NCBI GenBank assembly: GCA_018266375.1
Contig: JAFEAO010000002.1
Span: forward strand, 253,582 to 317,581
Direction of reading: 5' to 3'
Length of the DNA stretch: 64,000 bases
DNA from: Bdellovibrionales bacterium
GTDB taxonomy: Bacteria; Bdellovibrionota; UBA1018; CAIMNF01
Of the stretch, positions 8,278-17,919 are shown in pieces. A model generated the notes under the pieces. That model was not told the origin of the DNA. It made no database searches and saw nothing but the letters and a program-made list of their open reading frames with translations. How positions within the stretch are numbered: position 1 is the stretch's first letter; every line of letters begins with the position of its first letter. A program made the translations under genes and the position numbers.

Positions 8278-11200
8278 TTAGATACCAAGCAGGTATTCGA
8301 AGTCTTTTTGGCTCAGGTGGAAGGCGCCGCCGTCGCCGACATCCTGATCGGTCTCGACGTCGGAGAAGAGTGCATTAAACTGCGAGGATTTGCGCGATTT
8401 GAGGATCTCGATCTTTTCCTCGACGGATTCGCCCATAATATAGCGATACACTTGCACGGGCTTGGTCTGGCCGATCCGGTGAGTCCGGTCGGTGGCTTGG
8501 TTTTCGACTGCCGGGTTCCACCACGGTTCGAGGTGGAACACGTACGAAGCCTTGGTCAGGTTCAAGCCCACGCCCCCTGTTTTTAAGGTCATGAGCATGA
8601 CCGCACCGGTCGGGTGTTCGTTGAATTGCTGGAGCTGCGACTCGCGATCCTTGCGCGACACTTTGCCATGGAGGGAGAAGTGAGGAATTCCTGCCTTTTT
8701 AAGCTCTCGTGAAATGAGATCGAAGGTGCCCAAAAATTGAGTAAACACGAGAGCACTCTCGCCTGTTTCGATGATGGCTTTCAGGTTATCGATGAGCAAC
8801 GTGATCTTTGGCGGCACTTCAGTGTACTCGACGTTCGGGATCGCCGACGGCGCCGAGCAAACTTGGCGCAACCGGAGCAAAGCCGTGAGCATGATGAGTT
8901 GAGACTTGGATTCGCCGCCTTCGGTGATCGCTTGGCGCACGCGCGAATTCCAGGAGAGCGCGATGTCGCGATAGATGGCGAGTTGCTTGTCGGTAAACGG
9001 AATCTTAACGGTCGACTCGGACTTCGGCGGGAGCTCTTTTAGGATCGAAGACTTCGTCCGGCGCAAAACGAGCGGGCGGGTCTTCAACTTCAGGTACTGC
9101 ACCTTTTCCATCTCCGGCGCGTACGACTGCATGTACATCTTGCGGAACTGATCGAAGGCGCCCAAGCTACCCGGCACGACGAGATCCATGAGCGAAAAGA
9201 ATTCGCCCATGTGATTTTCGAGCGGAGTGCCGGTGAGACACAACTTAAAGCGCGCCGGAATTTTACGCGACACGGTCGTACGCTTTGCGGTGATGGTTTT
9301 TAAGTTTTGAGCTTCATCGTAGACGTGCACGTTCCAACGATAATTACCGAAGAACTGTTCGTGCTCAGCCATGAGACCGTAAGTCGAGATCAAAATCCCT
9401 TGAGGATTGGCTTCCAGAAATTCGCGCGCTTGTTTAATCTCGCGTGATTGGAAAATCATGACCGGGAGATTCGGCGTGAAGCGCTTGGCCTCGGAGTGCC
9501 AGTTGTAGGTCAATGACGTGGGCACGACGATGAGCGTGTGATTGAGCTGGCCTTTTTCGCGCAAGCGTTCGAGGAAGACGAGCGTTTGAACCGTCTTACC
9601 GAGGCCCATGTCGTCGGCGAGGATACCGCCTAAGCCCAAGCGATAAAGATCGTCCACCCACTGAACGCCGCGATGTTGATACGGCTTTAGTTCGCCCGAG
9701 AAGCTTTTCGGAATCGGGAACTCTTCGCGCTTGCCGCCCAAGTCGTCATAAAAGCGGCAGATCTCATCCCAAATCGGCCCTCCCTTGACGCGAACGCCGG
9801 TTGAGCGCAACGCCAAGAGTTCAAGCGTGTAATGTTTTGGAAGGCGATAGATGCGATCTGATTTTTTGTTCCCGCGTTTTGGGCCTTGAGAGACCGCGAG
9901 TTGCTCCCAAAATAAGGTGAGCTTTTCGAGAGACGGGATCGAGCCCTGGTTCAGGCGGTAGATTTTACCTTGAAATTTGATCATCCCGGTCTCGGACAGT
10001 TTTTTCGCGGCTTCTTCGTCGATCTCGACACCTTTAAAGAAAAACTTGGGGTGAAGCTCGAACCAGTCGATGCGGCCCTGCAGATCGGGAGTTTCTTCCA
10101 AGATGAACTCGGAGATAAAGTCCTCGTCGTGGAGCTCTTCGATCGATTGGTCGTCCAAAGAGAGTAGCACTCCGTCGTTTTGCAGAGGCAAGAACGCGCG
10201 GATCAGCGTCTCCGGGTTCGCCGTCTTTTTAGTGAGGAGCCACCTGAGCGTTTCCTGACGGTCCGCGAGTTCGCCAGGCGGGTGCAGCTGCAGATCTTTG
10301 ATCGCTGCCGGTGCCTCGAACATCGGGTTTTGAATGATGCCGTCTTTGGTGCGGAGGAGGACAGAGCCTTGAGAGTCGACTTGCGAAATCGTGATCCAGG
10401 CATAAAGCATCTTCAAGTAGAATGCGTAAACGCCTTCGACCATGAGGGAGGACTTCGGAGTCAGAAGCGGGAAGAGCTGCTCGGTATAAAGGCGGATCAA
10501 GTGCTGAACGTAATCTTCAAGGTATTCGATCGCGACCTTAGAGCAGAAGATCTCAAGCGTGATGTTTTGCGAAACCGGCGCACCTTCGAGTTTGTTCATG
10601 AGCTGCGCGATTTTTTGTTTTAGCTGCTCAAAAAATTCCGGGAACGGCTTGTCGGTTTTGATCAGGTGGCGTACGGTTTCCTGGAAAATGAGGGCCGCAA
10701 CGCCGATGTGGCGGAGGAGGCGCATGTCGCTCGCGCGTTTGGCCTGCTTTTTAACGACAAACATCTGGTCCGCGCGCGGGTCATCCCAAGCGCGAATGCC
10801 GGCCGCCAGGACTTCCATCTCCTTTAAGATCGCGTGAGGAATCCCGTCGACCACGCAAGAATCAAACTCAAGCTCGACCGTGAAGGTACCATTGGAGAAC
10901 ACCCGCAGGTGCGGCGTAAACGACTCGCGCTTCAAGTACTGAAGCGGCGGTTGAATTAAGATCTCGTTGAGCGGCACATGGAACTCGGTTTTCATGCGCT
11001 CGAGCAAAATCTCGAGATCGCCGTGGCGGTTGAGTTCCAACTTCTCCGGATAGTTTTCAAACCAATGGTGGAACCCGTGGAACCAAATTCGGCGGCCATT
11101 GGGTTGAAGCGCGCAAGTGTGCATCCAAATCCAATCCGGATTGTGGAGAACGTCGATTTCCACTTTCGGGAACGGGCTTGCAGCCAACTGGTAGCCGGCT

Positions 11201-12228
11201 TTCACGCCGGACGGGACCTTGAAATCGAGTTCGGAGAGCTCTAGCGCGAGATCGCGATGATCGAAAAGTTCGGGCGTCGAGAAATAAACTTTGAGCTTGC
11301 CCCTGGAGAGCGCGCGGCCGGCATCGCGAATGAGCGCCAGCAAAATGGAGTCGAGTTTTTCTTCAGCCTTCGCGTCCCAAACCGGTGTCTCGCGATTCTT
11401 CGGAAAGAACTGAAGCGCGCAGTTCGAGGTATCCAGATCAGCGCGATTGAGCGGCAAAAGTTCGACCGGGACGAGGGTCGCGTTCCGATGAAAGAGGACC
11501 TCCGATACTGGGATTCGGGTTCCATCGCTGAACAAATAGACAATACTTTTGCGGCGCGCGACTTCATGGGCAGATTGAAAAAGTTGCGACGTGGTGCCAC
11601 GAAAACTCAATGGAGACCGCCAAAGCGGGTGAGGAAGGTCGGTGTCGCGATGATACTGAAGCGCCAAATCCGGGAGAAGGCGGTCCTGGTGGTTGACGCC
11701 TTTTGGGATTTCGGTCATCGCTCCGAGGTCATCGGACGAAGCCTTGCAGTTTAAATGGATGACGAGTCCGGTGAATTCAACGCCAGTGGGGCCTGCTATC
11801 GGGCCGCCCGAGACGGGCGCAACAGCGCTTGAAGACTTGAGCTGCGTGAGAATATTTTCAAAGCTCTTTAACTTTTTTTGTACCGGTTCTGGGACACGTG
11901 TTAGGTCATAGTTGCCCGAAGCGATCGCAGTCATCGCCCAGGCCGCAACCGCTTGGTGTTTGCAAAAAATTCCGTAGCCGGACATCGAGCAATCGCAGTT
12001 TGAAAACAGCGGCTGCGAGCTTCCGGTGAACTCGATCGTAGTTTTAGATTTCTCGGTCAGGGTGAAGTCGATGCGCATCCCCTTGGCGCCCAAGGTCGCG
12101 ACTTCGATGCCGTTGACTCCATCTTCGCGCAAATATTGTAAGCCACGTTCGAGCGCGGAGGGGTCGGATGTTTTCTTTAACGCGGTCGGCCCACTACGCT
12201 TGAGGTCCTGGAGGGACGGAAGTTTCAT
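8278..12228 (-). CDS. SWIM zinc-finger SNF2-family DEAD/H helicase
   Basis: This is a 1316-residue cytoplasmic ATP-dependent DNA translocase. Near the N-terminus CDC...CKH (about residues 78-91) is a SWIM zinc finger. A long middle region has no clear motif. The C-terminal 500 residues form an SNF2/Rad54 motor: ADDMGLGKT (Walker A), YDEAQNLK (motif II), LTGTPLEN (III), TLKTGGVGLNLT (V) and DRTHRIGQTKPV (VI). I chose the ATG at 12228 (MKLPSLQDLKRS); the open frame extends 33 codons upstream but looks non-coding there. The target is unknown. Bacterial SWIM-SNF2 proteins are usually linked to DNA repair or transcription recycling. Confidence 0.92.
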   Translation of the reverse strand: MKLPSLQDLKRSGPTALKKTSDPSALERGLQYLREDGVNGIEVATLGAKGMRIDFTLTEKSKTTIEFTGSSQPLFSNCDCSMSGYGIFCKHQAVAAWAMTAIASGNYDLTRVPEPVQKKLKSFENILTQLKSSSAVAPVSGGPIAGPTGVEFTGLVIHLNCKASSDDLGAMTEIPKGVNHQDRLLPDLALQYHRDTDLPHPLWRSPLSFRGTTSQLFQSAHEVARRKSIVYLFSDGTRIPVSEVLFHRNATLVPVELLPLNRADLDTSNCALQFFPKNRETPVWDAKAEEKLDSILLALIRDAGRALSRGKLKVYFSTPELFDHRDLALELSELDFKVPSGVKAGYQLAASPFPKVEIDVLHNPDWIWMHTCALQPNGRRIWFHGFHHWFENYPEKLELNRHGDLEILLERMKTEFHVPLNEILIQPPLQYLKRESFTPHLRVFSNGTFTVELEFDSCVVDGIPHAILKEMEVLAAGIRAWDDPRADQMFVVKKQAKRASDMRLLRHIGVAALIFQETVRHLIKTDKPFPEFFEQLKQKIAQLMNKLEGAPVSQNITLEIFCSKVAIEYLEDYVQHLIRLYTEQLFPLLTPKSSLMVEGVYAFYLKMLYAWITISQVDSQGSVLLRTKDGIIQNPMFEAPAAIKDLQLHPPGELADRQETLRWLLTKKTANPETLIRAFLPLQNDGVLLSLDDQSIEELHDEDFISEFILEETPDLQGRIDWFELHPKFFFKGVEIDEEAAKKLSETGMIKFQGKIYRLNQGSIPSLEKLTLFWEQLAVSQGPKRGNKKSDRIYRLPKHYTLELLALRSTGVRVKGGPIWDEICRFYDDLGGKREEFPIPKSFSGELKPYQHRGVQWVDDLYRLGLGGILADDMGLGKTVQTLVFLERLREKGQLNHTLIVVPTSLTYNWHSEAKRFTPNLPVMIFQSREIKQAREFLEANPQGILISTYGLMAEHEQFFGNYRWNVHVYDEAQNLKTITAKRTTVSRKIPARFKLCLTGTPLENHMGEFFSLMDLVVPGSLGAFDQFRKMYMQSYAPEMEKVQYLKLKTRPLVLRRTKSSILKELPPKSESTVKIPFTDKQLAIYRDIALSWNSRVRQAITEGGESKSQLIMLTALLRLRQVCSAPSAIPNVEYTEVPPKITLLIDNLKAIIETGESALVFTQFLGTFDLISRELKKAGIPHFSLHGKVSRKDRESQLQQFNEHPTGAVMLMTLKTGGVGLNLTKASYVFHLEPWWNPAVENQATDRTHRIGQTKPVQVYRYIMGESVEEKIEILKSRKSSQFNALFSDVETDQDVGDGGAFHLSQKDFEYLLGI

Positions 12229-12388
12229 TCGCCATATTGTGACGGAATTTTGGGATGGCCACAAGGGGGAAATGTTGAACGCATTGCGGGAAATCCGTCG
12301 AAAAATCGAGCGCATAAATTCTTGCATGAATGCGGCCGAAGGGGAAGAATAAAGACAGGATATAGAATAAAGAAAGGAACGTTAGAAT

Positions 12389-12721
12389 ATGAACTACAAT
12401 CACAGCCGTCGTAATTTTTTTAAAACACTCGTGCTTTCCGTCGGAGCTTTGGCGGTTGCGCCGATTTTGAAGATCCAACGTGCGTTTGCTGCACACGTGG
12501 ATTTGGCATCGCCCCTCGTGAAGGCGCTTAACTACGTTGAAGACGCAGCCAAAGCCGACAAAGCAAAACGCAAAGATAAAAAAGCTTTTTGCCACAACTG
12601 CAATTACTATCTAGGAGATGAAAAGGCGAAGACCGCTCCTTGCCAGCTAATGGCGAACGCTGAAGTCGCTGGCGGCGGATGGTGCACATCTTGGGCGAAA
12701 AAAGAAAAGAAAAAAGCGTAA
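12389..12721 (+). CDS. high-potential iron-sulfur protein, Tat-exported
   Basis: This is a 110-residue periplasmic electron carrier. The N-terminus carries a twin-arginine signal (SRRNFFKTLVL, then a hydrophobic stretch ending in AFAA). The mature part has the HiPIP cluster ligands CHNC, APC and GGWC, which bind one 4Fe-4S cubane. HiPIPs shuttle electrons between the bc1 complex and terminal oxidases or reaction centres. An AGGAAC-type site lies upstream of the ATG at 12389. The gene is divergent from the helicase and sits 23 nt before the HEAT-repeat gene, so it may head a two-gene unit. The Lys-rich C-terminus is unusual but not decisive. Confidence 0.92.
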   Translation: MNYNHSRRNFFKTLVLSVGALAVAPILKIQRAFAAHVDLASPLVKALNYVEDAAKADKAKRKDKKAFCHNCNYYLGDEKAKTAPCQLMANAEVAGGGWCTSWAKKEKKKA

Positions 12722-12744
12722 GTAGTCACATCTTAGGCGTACCG

Positions 12745-15432
12745 ATGATTCAGGAATGGGTGCAGAATCCCACTCCTGAATCATCACGCCATTTGATCCG
12801 CGCCTACCGCGAAAGCGAGTGGCGTTCGGTCCGCCTTGAAGTCTTAAAGGGTCTCCATAAATTTACCGACCTCCGATCGTTTTTGTTTCTGGTCGAGGTT
12901 ATCCGCAAAAACGAAGATCTCGCCGAGCAGATGCTCGCGATACGTGCTTTGGCCGAGCGCTCTTCGGGCTCAATGCGGTCGCGCTCGGTTCAATGCTTTC
13001 TGCGCTCGTATCTGCCGACAGCACCCGACACGCTGAAACCGACGGTCGCGTACTCATTGGGTCTGACCCAAGACTTCCATTCGATCTCGCTATTACTCAA
13101 AGAGTGGGACCCGGCCGTGAAAAACGAAGACGGGCTTTTGCTCAAAAACCTCGTGATTGCATTGGGTGAACTCAAAGCCTTCGAATCTTTGCCGAAAATC
13201 CGCGAATTGCTCGCGCGCTCGTCGGGCCTCGAATCCGATTTGATGATGGCGTGTATGTTTGCTCTTGCGCGCCTGGAACGGGACCCGGGGCTGATTGCGC
13301 CGTTTGAACGCGCGTTTTCAGAAGATTCGCTGATGCTCCAGATTTACAGGAGCACGCTGTCGCAGATTCAAATCCGTTCGCAATTTAAGCTCGAGGACTA
13401 TCTTTCTAAAATTTTTCAGCATCCGAATCCGCATCCGGTGCTGCCGCTCGAACTTCGCGCTTTTGACGAAAAAGAAGTCGAGACCGGGCTTGAGGTGTTC
13501 GATGCCAAGGCTCAGCCCAAGCGTTTTTTGTTTGCGCTCCAGGGCCTGCGCACCAATACTCGCGCTAAAATCTTAAAGCAATGGTTTAGGTCCATGATCC
13601 AAAGTGATCAGGGTGGCGGCAATATGTCGGAGGACGAGTGGGAAGCGCTCATTCCGGATATCTCAAGCTTACTCAATGACACAATCTACAAGTCGGTCAA
13701 AGACGAGATCGCGAGCTTGAAGGAGCCGGCGTCGCTCGATCTGCAGCTCAAGTGGCTCGATGCCATTGCGCCTTACGTGGATATCGAAGCCGAGGGACGT
13801 ACGTTCCTGGTCGATACCGAGGACTCGATCGCGATCCGTTACCTTAACTTATGGAGTGAGTGGAGCCTGGTCAAAGGTTTGAACTCCAAAGTCATCGATG
13901 AGTGGATCGATAAGTTCGGTCTAAAGCCGATGGTATTTGGCCGTTTGATTCGTGCATGCGCCGAACTCAATCACCCGTTAAAGAAGTTTTCGCAGAATTG
14001 GCCGACTGACTTCAAAGACCGGCAGCTGCGTTCGTCCGTGCTTTTTTACTTCGAATCACAGCCCGAGCTCATGGACTTAAAGGAACTCTTGAACCAAGTG
14101 CTCCTGTTGTCGCAACTGGAGCGAGAGAACCTGGGGCAGCGGATCTTGGGCGTGATCGAAGCGATCGCGGAGATGAACGCTCGTGCCAAGAAATCGATGG
14201 CGGGCGAGTCGCGTCTGATCGACGTGCTCAAAATGTTTGCCGGACACTTTAGCCCCGAGCTTCAGATTGGGGTGCTGCGCACTTTGCGCTTTCAACCGAT
14301 ACCGGGTTTTGAGTCTTGGGTGATGGAACGGATCAAGCACGCGCACGCGCTGGTCGAGCTCAACTCCATTATTGCTTTAAAGAGCTACCCGAATTCTCGA
14401 GATGCCTCGGAAGCCCTCGTCGAAAAGCTCGATAGCGCTGTGCGGATCATCCAGGGCCGCGCGCTCGATAGCTTGTGCGCGCACACATCGTTACTCGCGC
14501 GTCGCGCGGTACTCGATTATTTGATGGCCAATCTCGACGAGGAGGAAGTGGTCGATAAGGTGTATCGCTCGTTTGATCCCGAAAATCGTGGTGGGCCGGA
14601 GTTTGTGCAAAAGTGCGACGCCATGTTGCAGGTCAATCCGGATCACCCTCAGTGGGAAAAGCTCGTGTCCCTTCGGGATCGCTTGTCCAACAATTCGACC
14701 GCAGCTCAGGCTGCGACGCTCGATGCGGCGGGCACGGCGACGCTCGAAGAGATCGACAAAAAGCTTGTGTCGGTTATCCCTCATTTTAAAAAGCTTGATG
14801 CGATGACTCAGTCGGCGCTTCGAGCGGCCGAGCAACCGTTTATCGATGAAGATACCCACAAGCTTCCGGTGGATAAAGCACCGACCGTGCTTGAATACTG
14901 CAAGGCGCTCGATTTGATCTTGGATCGTCACTTGGGTCAAAAGTATTTGTTTCCGAGGCTCGATACGCAGTTGCATGACTTCCAAACGCTTTGGCATCGT
15001 TTGGGTTTCGGCGAAGATTATCCGAATCTCGAAAAGGTCGTGACCGCGCTCGGGCTCAAAGGTCGGATCGCGCCCGAGCACTTTCCGCTACACAAAGCAA
15101 AGATGATGTGCGGGACTTTCTTTAACGGCAAAATCCTGCAAGACCGCTTTAAGATCTTTGACGGGCTCCGCGCTTGGGCGGTGATCTTTTTGATGTTCAC
15201 GCGCAAGCTGCCGGTCGCGTCCACGAGTGGCGCGAAGGCGGGCGAGCCGCTACTGAAGCTCGCGAACTCGAGCGATGAGAAAGCGGTATCGATCGCGAAA
15301 CGCTTGATGACTTTGCAGGATCTCCGCAACCCGGCTGCGCACCGGCAGACGTATATGGATCTCGCGTCAGTCAGTGCCGTCCGCAATGAAGCGATCTTGC
15401 TCTTGAACACCGTACTTGAGGTATTGGTTTAA
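12745..15432 (+). CDS. HEAT-repeat-like protein with possible C-terminal HEPN-like motif
   Basis: This is an 895-residue, soluble, alpha-helical protein with no signal peptide. The first 650 residues look like successive HEAT-type helix pairs (LRSFLFLVEVIRKNEDLAEQMLAIRAL, LAHALVELNSII-like segments). The last 150 residues differ and include DLRNPAAH. This fits the Rx4H motif of HEPN domains, many of which are RNases, but it could be chance. I used the ATG at 12745 (MIQEWVQNP), because the open frame upstream lies inside the HiPIP gene. The family is not recognised. It could be a scaffold; the HEPN suggestion is inference. Confidence 0.7.
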   Translation: MIQEWVQNPTPESSRHLIRAYRESEWRSVRLEVLKGLHKFTDLRSFLFLVEVIRKNEDLAEQMLAIRALAERSSGSMRSRSVQCFLRSYLPTAPDTLKPTVAYSLGLTQDFHSISLLLKEWDPAVKNEDGLLLKNLVIALGELKAFESLPKIRELLARSSGLESDLMMACMFALARLERDPGLIAPFERAFSEDSLMLQIYRSTLSQIQIRSQFKLEDYLSKIFQHPNPHPVLPLELRAFDEKEVETGLEVFDAKAQPKRFLFALQGLRTNTRAKILKQWFRSMIQSDQGGGNMSEDEWEALIPDISSLLNDTIYKSVKDEIASLKEPASLDLQLKWLDAIAPYVDIEAEGRTFLVDTEDSIAIRYLNLWSEWSLVKGLNSKVIDEWIDKFGLKPMVFGRLIRACAELNHPLKKFSQNWPTDFKDRQLRSSVLFYFESQPELMDLKELLNQVLLLSQLERENLGQRILGVIEAIAEMNARAKKSMAGESRLIDVLKMFAGHFSPELQIGVLRTLRFQPIPGFESWVMERIKHAHALVELNSIIALKSYPNSRDASEALVEKLDSAVRIIQGRALDSLCAHTSLLARRAVLDYLMANLDEEEVVDKVYRSFDPENRGGPEFVQKCDAMLQVNPDHPQWEKLVSLRDRLSNNSTAAQAATLDAAGTATLEEIDKKLVSVIPHFKKLDAMTQSALRAAEQPFIDEDTHKLPVDKAPTVLEYCKALDLILDRHLGQKYLFPRLDTQLHDFQTLWHRLGFGEDYPNLEKVVTALGLKGRIAPEHFPLHKAKMMCGTFFNGKILQDRFKIFDGLRAWAVIFLMFTRKLPVASTSGAKAGEPLLKLANSSDEKAVSIAKRLMTLQDLRNPAAHRQTYMDLASVSAVRNEAILLLNTVLEVLV

Positions 15433-15446
15433 GATGATTTGTTAAG

Positions 15447-16517
15447 TTAATTCGCCATGAAATGATCGAAAATCACGCGGAAAGCGTGATCACGAAGGAA
15501 ATCTTTTTCCTGCAAAATCTCGTGCATCGAACCTTCAATGACTTCGACTCTACAATTTTTCGCGCGACCACAACCTCGGTCTTGAGGCTTGAGCTTGACG
15601 AGTTCGTCTTCGGTCGCTTGCAAAAGAACGGTCGGCGTGACCATGCCTTTCATGTAGCGAACCGTGCGCGGGGATTCGACCAGTGATTCATACACCCAGC
15701 GATTCGACGGACCTCCGATTTTCGTGTCGGGATACTCGCGCGAAATTTCGTTACTCATCCAGAAGCGCGCTTCCGAATGCGTGACCTGATTTTGATCGAA
15801 TGGAAGATCGACGTTAAGATCGGTGCGGCCAGGAGCATAGCGCGCGCCCAGGCCCACTTTAGTCGCGGCGCCAACGATGAGTTTTGCGATCGGGCGTGGA
15901 TAAGGCTTGGTGATGATGTCGAGCATCGGTGCGCTCAGCACGGCCGCGGTATAGCCGCTTGCCTCGCCCGCCTCGGACAAGTAGCGCGCGGCAATCCCGC
16001 CGCCCATCGAGTGCGCGAGCAAGTAGAGTGATCCGCGAGAGTCGGGCTGGACCACGTCGCGAGTGAAGGTTTCGAGGTCATCGACGTAGTTGGTGAAATC
16101 GTCGACGTCACCGATCTGCTCGTTGCGGCTGGAAAGATGGGGTGACAAGCCTTGGCCCCGATGATCGTAGGAGTAGATATCAAAGCCCAGTGAGTACAAA
16201 TCGTAAAAAACTTCGGCGTATTTGGCGTAGGGCTCGCTTCGGCCCGGTAAAACCACGATGGTTTTGCGCGCGATGGTCGAGGCCGGGGTCGAACCGTTAT
16301 TCGGGTGAACGAACTTGATCCCGGCAAGGAGCAGTCCTCCTGCGGCTTTGAAGCGATAGGTCTCACCGGCTTTGAAAAACGGCATTACGTGCGCCTGAAA
16401 CGCCGCTTGGTAGCTTGTTTCCGGATAGCCTGGCAACGGATATCCCGTTTCAGGAATCGCGTGAGCCACGCTCAGTTTCAGGATCAACAAGGTTAAAACC
16501 AGTCCAAGTACTTTCAT
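15447..16517 (-). CDS. secreted alpha/beta hydrolase (monoacylglycerol lipase-like)
   Basis: This is a 356-residue protein with a signal peptide (MKVLGLVLTLLILKLSVAHA). The fold is shown by YDHRGQGLS (about residues 117-125), the nucleophile elbow AHSMGG (Ser 170), and late Asp and His positions in ATEDELV and EGSMHEIL. This is the PldB/monoacylglycerol lipase group of serine hydrolases, which release fatty acids from lysophospholipids or monoglycerides. Export suggests it acts on lipids in the envelope or of another cell. A strong GAGGAG site lies 5 nt before the start. The gene follows the small secreted-protein gene by 15 nt, so they probably share a transcript. Confidence 0.88.
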   Translation of the reverse strand: MKVLGLVLTLLILKLSVAHAIPETGYPLPGYPETSYQAAFQAHVMPFFKAGETYRFKAAGGLLLAGIKFVHPNNGSTPASTIARKTIVVLPGRSEPYAKYAEVFYDLYSLGFDIYSYDHRGQGLSPHLSSRNEQIGDVDDFTNYVDDLETFTRDVVQPDSRGSLYLLAHSMGGGIAARYLSEAGEASGYTAAVLSAPMLDIITKPYPRPIAKLIVGAATKVGLGARYAPGRTDLNVDLPFDQNQVTHSEARFWMSNEISREYPDTKIGGPSNRWVYESLVESPRTVRYMKGMVTPTVLLQATEDELVKLKPQDRGCGRAKNCRVEVIEGSMHEILQEKDFLRDHAFRVIFDHFMAN

Positions 16518-16532
16518 TGCCGCTCCTCGGGC

Positions 16533-17006
16533 TTAGTCCTTTGACGGACAGGGTGGAAGTCTCTTCAGGGCCGTAAAGTAATGTTCCTCCGCTAAGTCAA
16601 GGAGATACTCTTTTGCCTCGCGGATTTTTTTTGGGCGTCGGCTCTCAAGCGGGAGACGTGCGATCTGAAAGATCTTTGTTTCAGCGGTTCTTTTATCACC
16701 CCAAATCATTATCACCTGATGATTAACGGGCGCAGGCTTGATCGAAGTGGCCAGAGCCGTCGAGCGCATGTACTGGAGACTCAAGGAGTGCGTCGGCTCG
16801 ATGCCGGTAGAATCGTAAACCGTTTGATAGCCGAGGTCCTTCAGTGTGTCGTCGGTGAGGTCGTGGAGAATTTGGACGTTGGCGGCTCCGAAGCCACGGT
16901 TGTTTTCTTTAAAGAGCCAGTCGAGTTGATCCACATGGATAACGCAAGCGGCCTGTGCGGCCGCCGAAACACCCAATGTAAACATGATCATTGCTGCTTT
17001 GAACAT
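16533..17006 (-). CDS. small secreted protein of unknown function
   Basis: This is a 157-residue protein with a signal peptide (MFKAAMIMFTLGVSAAAQAA) and a Cys just after the cleavage site, though the context does not look like a lipobox. The mature part contains VQILHDLTDDTLKDLGYQTVYDS and a basic C-terminal region. A second Cys lies near the end (LPPCPSKD), so one disulfide is possible. I do not recognise a family. It probably shares a transcript with the downstream alpha/beta hydrolase, which starts 15 nt later. Confidence 0.65.
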   Translation of the reverse strand: MFKAAMIMFTLGVSAAAQAACVIHVDQLDWLFKENNRGFGAANVQILHDLTDDTLKDLGYQTVYDSTGIEPTHSLSLQYMRSTALATSIKPAPVNHQVIMIWGDKRTAETKIFQIARLPLESRRPKKIREAKEYLLDLAEEHYFTALKRLPPCPSKD

Positions 17007-17110
17007 ACGCTCAGGAGATTAATATAAATTGTGTAATAAATCAAATTGAATCGCGATGCCGGGTCGAAATACCCTGAATGGGCGTGAGCTGCAAGAGGTG
17101 GGATTTAAAG

Positions 17111-17917
17111 CTAAAACCCGAGCCCGAAGACGGTCCCGATCGTGTGGTACCCCGAAAAGTCGTAGCTGCCTTCGATGCCCATGCGCAAGCCTTGCGGGCC
17201 GATCACGTGGAAGGAGACTCCGGTGAAGAGATAACCGTCTTTGCCCGAGCCTGACTTGGTGAGATGGACCTGCGGCGTGGTGTCGAGTGGAATGTCGATC
17301 GTTCCCCACATGTAGCGTCCACCGATGCCGATGTAAGGTTCCGCAAATTCGAGCGGGCGCGAGAAGACGAGTTCGGGTTGAATCGTGTTGCAACTTTTGA
17401 CGTAAGCATAGGGCGCGTTCAGGTAGTTGTAGCCCAATCGAAGCGCGACGTTCATGCCTTCGCCTTCTTCGGCTTCGGACACGAGGATGAGGATGTCACC
17501 GCCCAATACCGTTTGCCCGTAGACCACCATGCCGGAGAAACCGATATCCGAGTTCGGACCGATCGCTTTTCTAGCGTTCAATTTTACCATCGGGATCGCG
17601 GGCATGTTGCTCGGGAGAGCGTTAGTCGCGCCTACTTCGCGAAGCGCGTTGACGAGTCCGTCGCCGACCTTCATGAGCGTGACTTCGACCTTGAGATCGA
17701 ATCCGTTGTAGTTCGTGATCGGAGTCGCGCCCACGTAAGGGCGGTGAGCCGCGTAGATGCCGTACATCTTGATCGCCTCATCGGCGACGCCTTGAGGCAG
17801 GTAGCCGTTCAAGAGGGACGGATCGATCAGGCTGAAATCAAAAATACCGGCGCGTGTCGGGGTGGAGGTCACGAGAGGCGCGATCAGTAATGCAAATGTG
17901 ATCCCCAAAAGCCGCAT
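17111..17917 (-). CDS. outer-membrane beta-barrel-like protein
   Basis: This is a 268-residue protein with a signal peptide (MRLLGITFALLIAPLVTSTPTRA). The mature part has alternating hydrophobic and polar strands (MNVALRLGYNYLNAPYAY, EPYIGIGGRYMWG, GLRMGIEGSYDFSGY) and ends in GLGF, a C-terminal aromatic typical of barrels recognised by the BAM machinery. The start at 17917 lies 2 nt after the stop of the yceD-like gene, so the two are likely co-transcribed. No specific porin family can be named. Confidence 0.75.
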   Translation of the reverse strand: MRLLGITFALLIAPLVTSTPTRAGIFDFSLIDPSLLNGYLPQGVADEAIKMYGIYAAHRPYVGATPITNYNGFDLKVEVTLMKVGDGLVNALREVGATNALPSNMPAIPMVKLNARKAIGPNSDIGFSGMVVYGQTVLGGDILILVSEAEEGEGMNVALRLGYNYLNAPYAYVKSCNTIQPELVFSRPLEFAEPYIGIGGRYMWGTIDIPLDTTPQVHLTKSGSGKDGYLFTGVSFHVIGPQGLRMGIEGSYDFSGYHTIGTVFGLGF

Positions 17918-17919
17918 GC

